Assembly: GCF_028548455.1 (NCBI RefSeq)
Contig: NZ_JAQQLF010000027.1
Location: forward strand, 1 to 61,774
Direction: 5' to 3'
DNA: 61,774 nucleotides
Origin: Vogesella aquatica
GTDB lineage: Bacteria; Pseudomonadota; Gammaproteobacteria; Burkholderiales; Chromobacteriaceae
In this document: in pieces, positions 9,976 through 19,520 of the stretch
Layout: each line of letters starts with the position of its first letter
Position numbering within the stretch: the first letter of the stretch is position 1
The notes under the pieces: generated by a model
What the model saw: the letters and a program-made list of their open reading frames with translations, nothing else
The model's database searches: none
Told to the model about the DNA's origin: nothing
Made by a program: the position numbers and the translations under genes

Positions 9976-10701
9976 ATGCTATTTCGAACCTTGCCTGCCA
10001 ATACCCTAGGCCGCGACTTTGTCGTGGGGGATGTGCACGGCTGTTTCGATACCTTGGGTTTGTTGCTGGGGCAGGTAGATTTTGACCCGGAACGCGACCG
10101 CCTGTTGTCGGTGGGCGATTTGATCGACCGTGGCCCGCGCTCGTGGCAGGTGCTGGACTGGCTGGCGCAGATGTGGCTGTTTGCCGTGCGCGGTAACCAC
10201 GAGCAAATGGCCATCGATTACGACGCCAGCGACGCCTGGCGCGAACGCTACGCCCGCAATGGTGGCGAGTGGTTCATGGCGCTGCCCCCGGCGCAGCAGC
10301 AGCGTTACCGCAATGTGTTTGCCGCCATGCCGCTGGCGATCGAGCTACCGGTAGGCAACAGGCTGGTGGGTTTGGTGCATGCAGATTGCCCGGAGGACGA
10401 CTGGGTGGTGTTCCAGGCCCGTCTGGCCTCGGGCGAAGGGGTGGCCTGCAGCAATGGCCAGACCGTATTGCACGAGGCAACCTGGTCACGCGAGCGCATA
10501 CGCGGCCAAGTGCGCGCGCGCGTTGCCGGTGTGGATTTGCTGTGTGTAGGCCATTCGCCGGTTAGCCTGGCGCGGCAGCGCGATAATGTGTTGTATGTGG
10601 ACACCGGTGCCGTATACGGCCGCCAGCTCACTCTGCTATGCCTGCAGGAAATGAGCGTGCACAGCCTGGCGTGCACCGAGAGTGCTTGTGTAGACGAATA
10701 G
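9976..10701 (+). CDS. serine/threonine protein phosphatase, PrpA/PphA-like metallophosphoesterase
   Basis: Mn-dependent PPP-family phosphatase (241 aa). The motif order is complete: GDVHG near residue 15, GDLIDRGP near 43, GNHE near 71, an H-A-D block and a GHSP block near 189. These residues bind the two metals. I use the ATG giving MLFRTLPANTLGRDFVVGDVHG, which matches the start of the PrpA family; an upstream in-frame start at 9925 would add 17 poorly conserved residues. In other bacteria such enzymes act on envelope-stress or phosphoprotein targets; the substrate here is not known. Confidence 0.8.
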   Translation: MLFRTLPANTLGRDFVVGDVHGCFDTLGLLLGQVDFDPERDRLLSVGDLIDRGPRSWQVLDWLAQMWLFAVRGNHEQMAIDYDASDAWRERYARNGGEWFMALPPAQQQRYRNVFAAMPLAIELPVGNRLVGLVHADCPEDDWVVFQARLASGEGVACSNGQTVLHEATWSRERIRGQVRARVAGVDLLCVGHSPVSLARQRDNVLYVDTGAVYGRQLTLLCLQEMSVHSLACTESACVDE

Positions 10702-10774
10702 TCCGATAAACTCCCCCGATACCGTAGCGGCCAACTATGCTGAAAGCCTGCCCTTGTTACCGTATGGGGGGAGC

Positions 10775-11449
10775 ATGCCATACCGCTACCAGATCGCTTG
10801 CCTGCCGTGGCTGCTTTGCCTGCCAGCCATGGCCGATACCGTGCGTTTTTATCTGCCCCCGATACCCGCCCTGTATGAAGACCGTGCCGGCCAGCCTGCC
10901 GGTGTATACGTAGATCTGCTGCAGCAGATGGCCAGCCATGCCGGTATCACCCTGCACCTTTATCTGGCTAGCCGCCCCAGAATATTGCAGTCGTTGCAAC
11001 GGCAGGATGACGCGTGTTCGGCGGTGACGCTGGCGGCCAGTGCACCGCCACCTGCCAGCATGCAGTACGTTTATGCCATGGGCCAGACGCAGGCCATGCT
11101 GTTTACCCGCCCTGGCGATGTGCTGCCGCTTACCGAGCTGGGGCGGGTATCACAACAGAAGCGCATGGTGTTTGGCGAGGGGGTGGCCAGCGTGCTGCAG
11201 CAGCGCGGCATGGCGGTGCCGCAGCGTAGCGAATCACTGCAGGAGGCGGTGGCCATGCTGCAGGCGCAGCGCATCCGTGTGCTGTTTGCTACACGTGCGG
11301 CATTATCGCGGCTGGCGCCGGGCACGCTGCAAGCCGGTGCCGAGCTGGGGCCGCTGGTGTCATGGTTTGCTTGCTCCACAGCGATGCCCGCCGCCATGAC
11401 TGCCCGGCTGGCCAGTGCCTGGGCCAAGGTGCCTTTGCCGCGCTTCTAG
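10775..11449 (+). CDS. periplasmic solute-binding-protein-like protein (SBP_bac_3 type)
   Basis: A 224-aa protein with a Sec signal peptide (MPYRYQIACLPWLLCLPAMA) followed by VRFYLPPIPALYEDRAGQPAGVYVDLLQQMA. That pattern resembles the start of family-3 extracellular amino-acid-binding domains. No ABC transporter genes are adjacent, so it may be an orphan sensor or binding protein. GGGGGAG precedes the chosen ATG, while the earlier ATG at 10754 lacks a site. Ligand unknown. It is convergent with the AlaX gene, overlapping by four bases. Confidence 0.6.
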   Translation: MPYRYQIACLPWLLCLPAMADTVRFYLPPIPALYEDRAGQPAGVYVDLLQQMASHAGITLHLYLASRPRILQSLQRQDDACSAVTLAASAPPPASMQYVYAMGQTQAMLFTRPGDVLPLTELGRVSQQKRMVFGEGVASVLQQRGMAVPQRSESLQEAVAMLQAQRIRVLFATRAALSRLAPGTLQAGAELGPLVSWFACSTAMPAAMTARLASAWAKVPLPRF

Positions 11450-12162
11450 TCCTGGCCTGCCAGCGCAATCACCACGCGTTTGTTACGCGCGCCTTTGCTT
11501 TCTATCTTCTTGACGACGACTGCGCCGATTTCGCCGGTATGGCGCACATGTGTGCCACCGCACGGCTGCAAGTCCACGCCCGCTATAGCCACCAGGCGGA
11601 TTGCCGGCAGGTCTAGCGGGGGTGTCACCGACATGGTCTTGATCAGCTCGGGCTGCGCACGCAGGGCCTCGCCGCTGGTCATCTGTACCGATACGGCATG
11701 GTTGGCCGCAATCAGGGTATTGAGCTCGCGCTCGATATGCGCAGCGTCCAGCTCCATGCCTTCCGGCAGGTCAAAATCCAGCCGGCCGCTATCGGCGCTG
11801 AGGTTGCCGCCGGTCACGCCAGCGCGCACGACACAGGACAGCAAGTGCAGGCAGCTATGGATACGCATGTGGCGGTAACGCCTGGCCCAGTCCAGCTGCA
11901 GGGTGACCGTGCTGCCTGCGGCCAACTGCACGCTACCCGGGGCGGGCTGGTGCAGTATCTCGCGGGTGGTTTTATCGCGGCGGGTGTCGGCGATGACCAG
12001 TTGGCTACCATCGGCCAGGCTCAGCGTGCCGGTATCGCCAGGCTGGCCGCCGCCTAGCGGGTAGCACAGCGTATCGGCCAGTACGATGCCACGCTCGTCA
12101 TGGCTGACCACAGTGGTGTCGAGGCTGGTCTGGTATGGGTCCAGGTAGAAGCGTTCTGGCAT
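11446..12162 (-). CDS. alanyl-tRNA editing hydrolase, AlaX-M type
   Basis: Free-standing editing domain that hydrolyses Ser-tRNA(Ala) or Gly-tRNA(Ala). The 238 aa include the N-terminal AlaX-M segment with GGGQPGDTG (38-46). The zinc-binding residues are visible: H102-x3-H106 (RIHSCLHLL) and C201-G-G-T-H205 (PCGGTHV). It lacks the aminoacylation domain of AlaRS. Monocistronic, convergent with the binding-protein gene and divergent from rluA. Confidence 0.88.
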   Translation of the reverse strand: MPERFYLDPYQTSLDTTVVSHDERGIVLADTLCYPLGGGQPGDTGTLSLADGSQLVIADTRRDKTTREILHQPAPGSVQLAAGSTVTLQLDWARRYRHMRIHSCLHLLSCVVRAGVTGGNLSADSGRLDFDLPEGMELDAAHIERELNTLIAANHAVSVQMTSGEALRAQPELIKTMSVTPPLDLPAIRLVAIAGVDLQPCGGTHVRHTGEIGAVVVKKIESKGARNKRVVIALAGQD

Positions 12163-12312
12163 GGCGGGCTCTCTGTTGTCGGGTTGTCGGTATGGCTTAT
12201 CGGTATAGCGTGAGGCCGCCAGTCATACATTTCAATAGGGCGCGGCTAGTTTGCCGGGGGCGTTTGAAATGCCGGATAATCGGCGCCTTCATTCCTTGCC
12301 CTCTACCCGCCA

Positions 12313-12987
12313 ATGAGCGCTGCACACACCCTGGACGACTACACCCCGCCGCCGGATACCGGGCTGCGGCTGCACTATCAGGACGACTACCTGCTGGTGG
12401 TAGACAAGCCGGCCGGTCTGCTGTCGGTACCGGGGCGGGGCGAGGCGCGGCAAGACTGCCTGAGCCTGCGCGTGCAGCAGCGCTTTCCCGACGCATTGGT
12501 GGTGCACCGGCTGGATATGGCCACCTCCGGCTTGTTGTTGATGGCGCGCGGGCTGGCCATGCAACGCCAGCTATCGGCCAGCTTTGCCGGGCGTGATGTG
12601 CAGAAAACCTACCAGGCACTGGTGGCTGGGCAGTTATTGCCGGAGCAGGGCGATATCCACCTGCCGCTGATGGCCGACTGGCTGCAGCGGCCACGGCAAA
12701 AAGTGGATTTGCAGGCTGGCAAGCCGTCGCACACCGGCTATCAGGTCGTGGCCTACGATGCGGTGCGCAACGCCAGCCGGGTATCGCTTACCCCGCACAC
12801 CGGGCGCACGCACCAGCTGCGCGTGCACATGATGGCGCTGGGGCACGCCATGCTGGGCGACACGTTGTACGCGCCACCTGCGGTGCAGCAGGCCATGCCA
12901 CGGCTGTGTCTGCACGCTTGCGCGTTGCAGTTGCACCACCCGCACAGCGGCGAGCTGCTGCAGCTGCACAGCCCGGTGCCGTTCTAG
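12313..12987 (+). CDS. rluA: pseudouridine synthase, RluA family
   Basis: Isomerises uridine to pseudouridine in 23S rRNA and, for RluA proper, tRNA. The catalytic Asp is D68 in HRLDMATSG (65-73). The flanking blocks YLLVVDKPAGLLSVPG and TPHTGRTHQLRVHM are family signatures. There is no S4 domain, and 224 aa equals the short RluA form, which is why I name it rluA; a paralogous specificity is possible. Confidence 0.85.
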   Translation: MSAAHTLDDYTPPPDTGLRLHYQDDYLLVVDKPAGLLSVPGRGEARQDCLSLRVQQRFPDALVVHRLDMATSGLLLMARGLAMQRQLSASFAGRDVQKTYQALVAGQLLPEQGDIHLPLMADWLQRPRQKVDLQAGKPSHTGYQVVAYDAVRNASRVSLTPHTGRTHQLRVHMMALGHAMLGDTLYAPPAVQQAMPRLCLHACALQLHHPHSGELLQLHSPVPF

Positions 12988-13023
12988 CCCGTTTGGCGGG
13001 CACGGGCAGCAATAAGGGCTAGG

Positions 13024-13599
13024 CTAGAACAGGGTTTCGCGGTAACGCTCGCGCCCATCCAGCAACAGCGCCAGAATGCCCGCCTTGCCACGTTGGTCGA
13101 TGGCTACCCGTACCGATACTTTCTCGCCGTCCTGAGGTTGTTCTATCTGCCGGCCAGTGCCCTCCGGCACAAAATACTGTTCAATGCCATAGCGCACTTG
13201 CAGCGTGTGCAAGGTGGCGCCATTACGCGCCTGCCGGGTATCGATATACTGCACCTCGCCCGCCAGCGCCAGTTGCCCTGCGGGGATGGCACTGCGCTGG
13301 TGGTGCACGGATAGCGCTCTGGCCCCGTCTGGCTGCGGCTGGATGGCTACCCAGACACGGTCGTGCGGCTTGAAGTCCTTGTCCCCGCCCAGGGCTTGTT
13401 CGCCGTCTAGTTCCAGCCGGTTGATGGCGTAGTTCAGCCGCGCGTAATCGCCCATGAACAGCGAACGCGGGTCCACCGGCAAGGTGGGCAGCACTACAGT
13501 GGTACCCGTCTGCAGCGTCCACTGCTTGTCGGCAACCATGGCGGCCAGGGCCAGCAGCTGCAGCGTGCAGAGTAGGGCGAGTTTTTGCCACAGTCTCAT
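13024..13599 (-). CDS. GDYXXLXY-domain periplasmic/membrane-anchored protein
   Basis: 191 aa with an N-terminal membrane anchor (LALLCTLQLLALAAMVA). The family's name motif is present as GDYARLNYAI near residue 50, and a second conserved region carries KPHDRVWVAI. Its function is unknown; it is usually encoded next to a DUF2157 protein, as here. GGAGGAG precedes the ATG, which overlaps the DUF2157 stop codon as ATGA, so translation is probably coupled. Confidence 0.8.
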   Translation of the reverse strand: MRLWQKLALLCTLQLLALAAMVADKQWTLQTGTTVVLPTLPVDPRSLFMGDYARLNYAINRLELDGEQALGGDKDFKPHDRVWVAIQPQPDGARALSVHHQRSAIPAGQLALAGEVQYIDTRQARNGATLHTLQVRYGIEQYFVPEGTGRQIEQPQDGEKVSVRVAIDQRGKAGILALLLDGRERYRETLF

Positions 13600-14906
13600 G
13601 GCTGCTCCTCCGTCGGGATGCGCGCAAGCAGACTGCGGCGGCGCCGTTCCATCCACCCGCCTGCTGCCAGTAACAGGATGCCGCCCGCCATGAAGAATAG
13701 CGAACGGTCCAGCAGCGTCCAGAACGCATCCACGTAGCGCGCCAGCAGCCAGCACAGCAGGGCACCAAAAACCTGGTTGATGATGGCCCGGTCGCCTTCG
13801 CGGATGCCGACGTCGGCCATCCAGCCCATCATGCCAAGGAAAACGGCATTCCATAACAGCGCAGGCCAGCTACCGCTATAGCTGAATAGAACCGTGCAGG
13901 CGACCAGCACGGCAAAGCTTGCCACCAAGAGCAGGCCGGTATCGCGCCGCCGTGGCGACAGCGCCTGGCGGCGAGCCAGCTGTAGCAGGCCCATCGTGTA
14001 CAGGCTGCCGCTGGCCAGCAGGCCTGCAAACCAGAGAAGATCCAGCACGGGCTGTTCGCCGGATGCCGAGGCAAAATCGGGAAACGTCAACGCAAACGTG
14101 CCGCTCAGCACACCGGCGAGCAAGGTGCCGCCGCCGGTACGCATGCAGGGCTGCCGGCTGGTTTGGGTCATGGCCCAGATACCTGCCAGCGCCAGTAGCT
14201 GCAGGGCAAACAGGCGCAGGTGAGCTTGCGGGGCATCATCCAGTAGCGGCCATGATTGGGCATGCCAGCCCGCCAGCCATAGCAGCAGTAGCGCGGCACA
14301 GCCACGGGCTGCCAACGCCCAGCCGTGGCGCTGCACGACAAGGGCGGCCAACAGCAGGTAGCCTGGCAGTAGCCAGTTCATCTGCGCGTATTCGAACTGC
14401 TCGTAGCCGGTCCACAGTGCGGCCAACCCCAGCGAGATCAGCATGGCGGGCTGCGACTGTAGCAGGGCTGCAGTCAGCAGCCCGCCGGCAGCCCAGAGGG
14501 CGATGCCATCCGGAAAGTGTGCATCGATGTGGTAGAGCTGGCCTATCAGCATGATGGCCGCGCCGAACAGCAACACCGACAGCACCGCCATGCCCTGCGC
14601 CAGCTTTTGTAGCCCGCGGGTGATGCTGAAGCCGTACGCTGCATGGCTGCTGCTCAGCGCCAGAAAGATGACAAGCAGCTTGCCCGGTTTGCTGATGGCG
14701 TCCCAGTTCGCGGCAAACCAGCTCAGCACGCCGATACCCAGTAGTAGCGCCCCCATCTGCGCCAGCCCGCCAGGCCAGCTGATGCGGCTTTGCCGGGTGG
14801 CCACGTCCGCCAGAATGGCTTGCCGGCCCTCTGCGCTAAGCCAGCCTGCCTGTTGCCAGCGTGCGGACTCTTGTGCCAGCCGCTTGCCGAATGCTTTGTC
14901 GTTCAT
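13596..14906 (-). CDS. DUF2157 polytopic membrane protein
   Basis: 436 aa: a soluble N-terminal ~45 residues (WQQAGWLSAEGRQAILADVA) then roughly a dozen hydrophobic segments from about residue 48, in the order GALLLGIGVLSWFAANWDAISKPGK, typical of DUF2157. The N-terminal part is the annotated domain. Function unknown; the pairing with a GDYXXLXY protein suggests a membrane complex. It ends in an ATGA overlap with that gene. Confidence 0.8.
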   Translation of the reverse strand: MNDKAFGKRLAQESARWQQAGWLSAEGRQAILADVATRQSRISWPGGLAQMGALLLGIGVLSWFAANWDAISKPGKLLVIFLALSSSHAAYGFSITRGLQKLAQGMAVLSVLLFGAAIMLIGQLYHIDAHFPDGIALWAAGGLLTAALLQSQPAMLISLGLAALWTGYEQFEYAQMNWLLPGYLLLAALVVQRHGWALAARGCAALLLLWLAGWHAQSWPLLDDAPQAHLRLFALQLLALAGIWAMTQTSRQPCMRTGGGTLLAGVLSGTFALTFPDFASASGEQPVLDLLWFAGLLASGSLYTMGLLQLARRQALSPRRRDTGLLLVASFAVLVACTVLFSYSGSWPALLWNAVFLGMMGWMADVGIREGDRAIINQVFGALLCWLLARYVDAFWTLLDRSLFFMAGGILLLAAGGWMERRRRSLLARIPTEEQP

Positions 14907-15042
14907 CGCGCTTTACCCATTGCTGATGGCCAACCCCATGACCCGCTGGCCGCTGGGCGTGCCCGGTCGGGGGCGAAGGCTGATGACGTTCAATTGTGCT
15001 CGGCGGCTATCCGGCTGTCCAATGCTGTCGCGTGGCGGGGCG

Positions 15043-15534
15043 TCAGAAAACCAGTGCGGCGACAAATACGGCCAGCATGGCAAAGGCGCAGGCGATCTTG
15101 ATCACCGTGCCAGCCAGGAAACCGATGAAGGTGGCGATGCCCACTTTGCCCGCTTGCTGCAGCGAGCGCCGTGCCTGTAGCTCGCCGATAACCGCCCCGA
15201 TAATCGGGCCGAGAATGGCGCCTACCAAGCCCAGGAACATGCCCACCAGCCCACCGATAAAGGCACCGATCAGCGCCTGGCGGCTGGCCCCGCTCTTTTG
15301 TGCCCCCAGAAAGCCGGCCAGGTTTTCCATTACCATGCCCAGCACGGCTAGCACGCCGATCATGATCAAGGCCGTGCTGCCCACGCTGGCAAAGTCGCCC
15401 AGCCAGGCCGCCAGCAGCATGCCGCCGCCCAGTAGCGCCAGGCCGGGCAGGGCCGGGTAGATGGTGCCGGCCAGCCCGGCCAGCATCATGATGGTGGCCA
15501 GCGCGTAGCCGGCCCAGCTCCAGTCAAAACTCAT
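15043..15534 (-). CDS. DUF456 small membrane protein
   Basis: 163 aa, nearly all hydrophobic, with four to five membrane segments rich in glycine. PGLALLGGGMLLAAWLGDF and the Gly-zipper stretch AFIGGLVGMFLGLVGAILGP match DUF456 proteins. Function unknown to me. AGGAGC lies just upstream of the ATG. It follows ppk on the same strand but is separated from it by a terminator. Confidence 0.75.
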   Translation of the reverse strand: MSFDWSWAGYALATIMMLAGLAGTIYPALPGLALLGGGMLLAAWLGDFASVGSTALIMIGVLAVLGMVMENLAGFLGAQKSGASRQALIGAFIGGLVGMFLGLVGAILGPIIGAVIGELQARRSLQQAGKVGIATFIGFLAGTVIKIACAFAMLAVFVAALVF

Positions 15535-15566
15535 GCTTGCTCCTTATGTTGACCCTGCTAAGTAAA

Positions 15567-15597
15567 ACGGCGCCGCCGGAAGTTCCGGGGGCGCCGT
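15567..15597 (-). terminator. intrinsic terminator of ppk
   Basis: Stem ACGGCGCC / GGCGCCGT around a GC-rich loop, followed on the minus strand by TTTTACTTAG. It lies 24 bp past the ppk stop codon; a TGCGGCCAAC word (15599-15608) abuts it. Confidence 0.75.
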
Positions 15598-15620
15598 ATG
15601 CGGCCAACCTTTAGCGGGCC

Positions 15621-17678
15621 TTAGCCGGTGTATTCCTGCAGCAGCATATCCTGCGCGCAGCGGCCTTTACCACGGGCTACACGGCGGCGGTAGCTGCCAT
15701 CCTGCTGCATTTCCCAGGCGTTGGTGTTGTCTTCCAGATACACCTTCAAGCCTTCGCGGATCACGCGGCGCTTGAGCTTGGTGTCCAGAATCGGCACGCA
15801 GGTCTCGATGCGGCGGAAGAAGTTGCGACCCATCCAGTCGGCGCTGGAAATGAACAGGTTTTCTGCCTTGTCGTTGTAGAAGTAGAACACGCGGGTGTGT
15901 TCCAGGAAGCGGCCAACGATGGAGCGCACCGAGATGTTTTCCGACAGCCCTTCTACGCCAGGGCGCAGCGCACATACGCCACGCACGATCAGGGTGATTT
16001 TCACCCCGGCCTGGCTGGCGCGGTACAGCGCACGGATGACTTGCGGTTCCAGCAGCGCGTTCATCTTGGCAATGATCTGCGCCGGTTTGCCGGCCTGGGC
16101 GTGCTCGATTTCGCGGTCGATCGCCGTGGTGATCATGTTGTGCAGCGTGAACGGCGACTGGTACAGGTGCTTGAGCTCGCCGGCGCGGCCCAGGCCGGTA
16201 ATCTGCACGAACAGGTCGTTCACGTCGGTGGCGATTTCCTCGTTGCAGGTCATCAGGCCAAAGTCGGTGTACAGGCGGGCGGTTCGCGGGTGGTAGTTAC
16301 CGGTGCCCAGGTGCACGTAGCGGCGCAGCTGGCCTTCTTCGCGTCGCACCACAAGCAGCATCTTGGCGTGGATCTTGTAGCCGAATACGCCGTATACCAC
16401 GTGGGCACCGGCGTCTTCCAGGCGGGTGGCCCAGCTGATATTGGCTTCTTCGTCAAAGCGTGCCATCAGCTCTACCACCACGGTCACCTGTTTGCCGGCG
16501 CGGGCGGCGGCAATCAGCGATTCCATCAGTACCGAGTCGGTGCCGGTACGGTATACCGTCATCTTGATGGCGACCACGGCCGGGTCGCTGGCGGCCTGGG
16601 TGAGCAGGTCGATCACCGGCTGGAAGGTCTGGAACGGGTGGTGCAGCAGTATGTCGCCCTTGCGGATGGCGTCAAACAGCGGGGTTTTCTTTTCCAGGAT
16701 ATCCGGTAGCGAAGCCTGGAACGGGGCGAACTTGGTTTCCGGGCGGTCGACAAAGTCGGGCACCTGCATCAGGCGCACCAGGTTCACCGGGCCGTCCACG
16801 CGGAACACGTCGTGCTTTTGCAGGGCAAAAGTGTGCAACAGGAATTCTTCCATGTGCGCCGGGCAGGTATCGGCAATTTCCAGGCGTACGGCATCGCCGT
16901 ACTGGCGCTGGCGCAGCTCGCCCTGCAGTGCGGTACGCAGGTTTTTCACGTCGTCATCGTCTACCGACAAATCACTGTCACGCGTGACGCGGAACTGGTA
17001 GCAGCCTTTCACCAGCATGCCGGGGAACAGCTCCTGCACGTGCGAGTGCAGGATGGACGACAGGAACACAAAGGTATCGGCGCCGTCTGCGGCCAACTCT
17101 GCCGGCAGCTTGATGACGCGCGGCAGGATGCGCGGGGCTTGCACGATGGCGATGCCGGATTCGCGGCCAAAGGCGTCGGCGCCTTCCAGCTCCACGATAA
17201 AGTTCAGGCTCTTGTTGAGCAGGCGCGGGAAGGGGTGCGACGGGTCCAGGCCGATAGGCGTGAGGATGGGCATCAGCTCGCGGAAGAAATAGTCGCTGAT
17301 CCACGCTTTTTGCGCGGCGTCCCACTCGTTACGGCGCAGGAAAATGATGTTGTCGGCACGCAGCGCAGGGAAGATTTCCTCGCGCAGCAGGCGGTATTGT
17401 TCGCGCACCAGCTCGTGTGCCGCTGCCGATACCTTGGCCAGCGCTTCGGCCGGGGTGCTGCCATCTGCCAGGATGCGTTCCGGAGTGTTTTGTGCAGCAT
17501 CTTTCAGCCAGGCCACGCGTACTTCGTAGAACTCGTCCATATTGGACGAAACGATGCACAGGTACTTCAACCGCTCCAGGATGGGCAGGTATTCTTCTTC
17601 CGCTTGCGCCATGACGCGGCGGTTGAATTCGAGCAAACCCAGCTCGCGGTTTAGCAGATTGTCGTGTGGCATGGACAT
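15621..17678 (-). CDS. ppk: polyphosphate kinase 1
   Basis: Transfers the gamma phosphate of ATP reversibly to polyphosphate. The 685 aa contain the PPK1 N-terminal block (NRELGLLEFNRRVMAQAEE), the middle domain (FPRLLNKSLNFIV) and the catalytic C-terminal PLD-like domains. The block RYVHLGTGNYHPRTARLYTD carries the autophosphorylated His region. SSADWMGRNFFRRIE near the C-terminus is also diagnostic. It lies downstream of yggX but behind that gene's terminator, so it likely has its own promoter. Confidence 0.95.
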   Translation of the reverse strand: MSMPHDNLLNRELGLLEFNRRVMAQAEEEYLPILERLKYLCIVSSNMDEFYEVRVAWLKDAAQNTPERILADGSTPAEALAKVSAAAHELVREQYRLLREEIFPALRADNIIFLRRNEWDAAQKAWISDYFFRELMPILTPIGLDPSHPFPRLLNKSLNFIVELEGADAFGRESGIAIVQAPRILPRVIKLPAELAADGADTFVFLSSILHSHVQELFPGMLVKGCYQFRVTRDSDLSVDDDDVKNLRTALQGELRQRQYGDAVRLEIADTCPAHMEEFLLHTFALQKHDVFRVDGPVNLVRLMQVPDFVDRPETKFAPFQASLPDILEKKTPLFDAIRKGDILLHHPFQTFQPVIDLLTQAASDPAVVAIKMTVYRTGTDSVLMESLIAAARAGKQVTVVVELMARFDEEANISWATRLEDAGAHVVYGVFGYKIHAKMLLVVRREEGQLRRYVHLGTGNYHPRTARLYTDFGLMTCNEEIATDVNDLFVQITGLGRAGELKHLYQSPFTLHNMITTAIDREIEHAQAGKPAQIIAKMNALLEPQVIRALYRASQAGVKITLIVRGVCALRPGVEGLSENISVRSIVGRFLEHTRVFYFYNDKAENLFISSADWMGRNFFRRIETCVPILDTKLKRRVIREGLKVYLEDNTNAWEMQQDGSYRRRVARGKGRCAQDMLLQEYTG

Positions 17679-17714
17679 GATTAATGCTTCTTTGATAAAG
17701 GGTGAGGCAAAAAA

Positions 17715-17732
17715 AGCCCTCGAAAGAGGGCT
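17715..17732 (-). terminator. intrinsic terminator of yggX
   Basis: Seven-bp stem AGCCCTC / GAGGGCT with a GAAA tetraloop, followed on the minus strand by a T tract of six. It lies between yggX and ppk. Confidence 0.85.
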
Positions 17733-17738
17733 GTCCTG

Positions 17739-18008
17739 TTACGGCTGCGGGGTGAAGCCGGCAACCTGGTCGGCACCCTGGCCGTAGAAGTAGGCTTCCA
17801 GCTGCGCGGCCAGGTACTGGCGGGCGCGGGCATCGGCCAGGCTCAGGCGGTTTTCGTTGATCAGCATGGTCTGGTAACGCAGCCAGCCTTGCCAGGCTTC
17901 TTTGGAAACGTCGGCGAAAACACGCTGACCCAGCGCGCCGGGCAGGGGCGGGAAATCCATACCTTCGGCTTCGCGACCGAGCTTAACGCAGTTGACCATT
18001 CTTGCCAT
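17739..18008 (-). CDS. yggX: probable Fe(2+)-trafficking / oxidative-damage protection protein YggX
   Basis: 89 aa, the normal size of this family. The N-terminus [24 protein letters not shown] contains the conserved Cys7 and the DFPPLPG motif. [19 protein letters not shown] follows. In enterobacteria it protects Fe-S clusters; the biochemical role is debated. It sits downstream of argA on the same strand with 98 bp between. Confidence 0.93.
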   Translation of the reverse strand: MARMVNCVKLGREAEGMDFPPLPGALGQRVFADVSKEAWQGWLRYQTMLINENRLSLADARARQYLAAQLEAYFYGQGADQVAGFTPQP

Positions 18009-18106
18009 GATGCATTCCTTGCAATAGTTGAGACACGATAGCCAGTAATTGTGTCACAGAGATGACGGGTAACCAACCGTGCGCGCAGTGTGGATGCTGC
18101 GCCAGA

Positions 18107-19420
18107 TCAAGCCGCCAGTGGCTTGATCAGCACTTTGGAGCGGCGGTTATGGTTATACAGCTCACGCCGCACCGCGGGCAGATCGTCCACGGTAGCCGGC
18201 TGGAAGCCACGTTCGGCAAACCAGTGTGCCGTTTGCGTGGTGAGAATGAACACTTTTTTCAGGCCGCACAGCCGGGCTTGCTCTTCCACGTATTTCAGCA
18301 GGCGGTCGCCAAAACCGGCGTTGCGGCGCTCCTGGCTGATGGCCAGGCAGGCCAGCTCGGCCATGCCGTCTTCGTGGAACGGCAGCATGGCCACGCAGCC
18401 GTAAATGCGCTCGTCGTGTTCCAGTACCGCGTACTGGCGTATCTGCATTTCCAGGTGTTCGCGGCTGCGCTTGATCAGGATGCCTTGCTCTTGCAGCGGG
18501 CGGATCAGCGCCAGGATATCGCCCACGTCTTCTATGCTGGCCTCGCGTACTTTCACCAGCGAGTCACGCGCGATCATGGTGCCGGTGCCAAAGTCGGTAA
18601 ACAGCTCTACCAGCAGCGCGCCGTCTTCGTTGTGGCTCACCAGGTGCGAGCGCACCACCCCTTCGCGCGTGGCGCGGATGGCGTAGGGCAGGCTCACGCG
18701 TACTTCTTCACTATCGATGCCGCGCTGGAAAATCGCCTCGGCCTGCTCGGCGGCGATGGCACTGTGCAGCACGCCGTCGGCGTCTACCAGACCATCGCTT
18801 TGCACCATGAAAATCAGCTTTTCCGCTTTCAGTTCGATGGCGGTCTGGCAGGCCACTTCTTCCATGGTCATGTTGAACGCTTCACCGGTGGGCGAGTAGC
18901 CGATCAGCGACATCAGCACCAGCTCGCCCAGGTCTAGGCGCTTGTTGATGGCGGCGGTGTCGATCTTGCGCACGCGGCCGCTGAACTGCATGTCCACGCC
19001 ATCGATCACGCCCAGCGGCTGGGCGGTGACAAAGTTGCCACCGGCTACGCGCAGGCAGGCACCGTGCATGGGGGAATTGGGCATGCCCATGGACATGAAG
19101 GCTTCCAGGTCGTGGCGCAAGCCGCCTACCGCCGACTTGACCGCTTCCATGGTGAGTGCGTCGGTTACGCGGCGGCCATGGTGAAACTGGCGCGGCGTGC
19201 CACGCAGACGCAGCTGTTCTTCGATCTGCGGGCGGGCACCGTGCACCAGCACAATGCGCACCCCCAGGCTGACCAGCAGGTTGATGTCTTGCGCCAGGCC
19301 GTACAGGTTGCCGCGTGCCAGGCATTCGCCATTGATGGCAATGACAAAGGTCTTGCCGCGAAAATTGTTGATGTAGGGTGCGGCTTCACGGAACGCCAGC
19401 ACAAAATCGGGATGCAGCAT
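18107..19420 (-). CDS. argA: N-acetylglutamate synthase (amino-acid N-acetyltransferase)
   Basis: Acetylates glutamate with acetyl-CoA, the first step of arginine synthesis. The N-terminal amino-acid-kinase-like regulatory domain (YINNFRGKTFVIAINGE, VLVHGARPQIE) covers residues 1 to about 290, and a GNAT acetyltransferase domain follows (ISQERRNAGFGDRLLKYVE). 437 aa is close to E. coli ArgA (443). TTGGAG precedes the ATG starting MLHPDFVLAFREAAPYI; the longer reading upstream is not conserved. Confidence 0.93.
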   Translation of the reverse strand: MLHPDFVLAFREAAPYINNFRGKTFVIAINGECLARGNLYGLAQDINLLVSLGVRIVLVHGARPQIEEQLRLRGTPRQFHHGRRVTDALTMEAVKSAVGGLRHDLEAFMSMGMPNSPMHGACLRVAGGNFVTAQPLGVIDGVDMQFSGRVRKIDTAAINKRLDLGELVLMSLIGYSPTGEAFNMTMEEVACQTAIELKAEKLIFMVQSDGLVDADGVLHSAIAAEQAEAIFQRGIDSEEVRVSLPYAIRATREGVVRSHLVSHNEDGALLVELFTDFGTGTMIARDSLVKVREASIEDVGDILALIRPLQEQGILIKRSREHLEMQIRQYAVLEHDERIYGCVAMLPFHEDGMAELACLAISQERRNAGFGDRLLKYVEEQARLCGLKKVFILTTQTAHWFAERGFQPATVDDLPAVRRELYNHNRRSKVLIKPLAA

Positions 19421-19520
19421 GCACAGCTCCAACAGCAGAGGCCGGAAAAACGCAAGATTAGCAGGAATGCCGGCAGGCTGATATGGCGGCCGTGTTACAT
19501 CCGCCAGGGTTGGCCGCAAG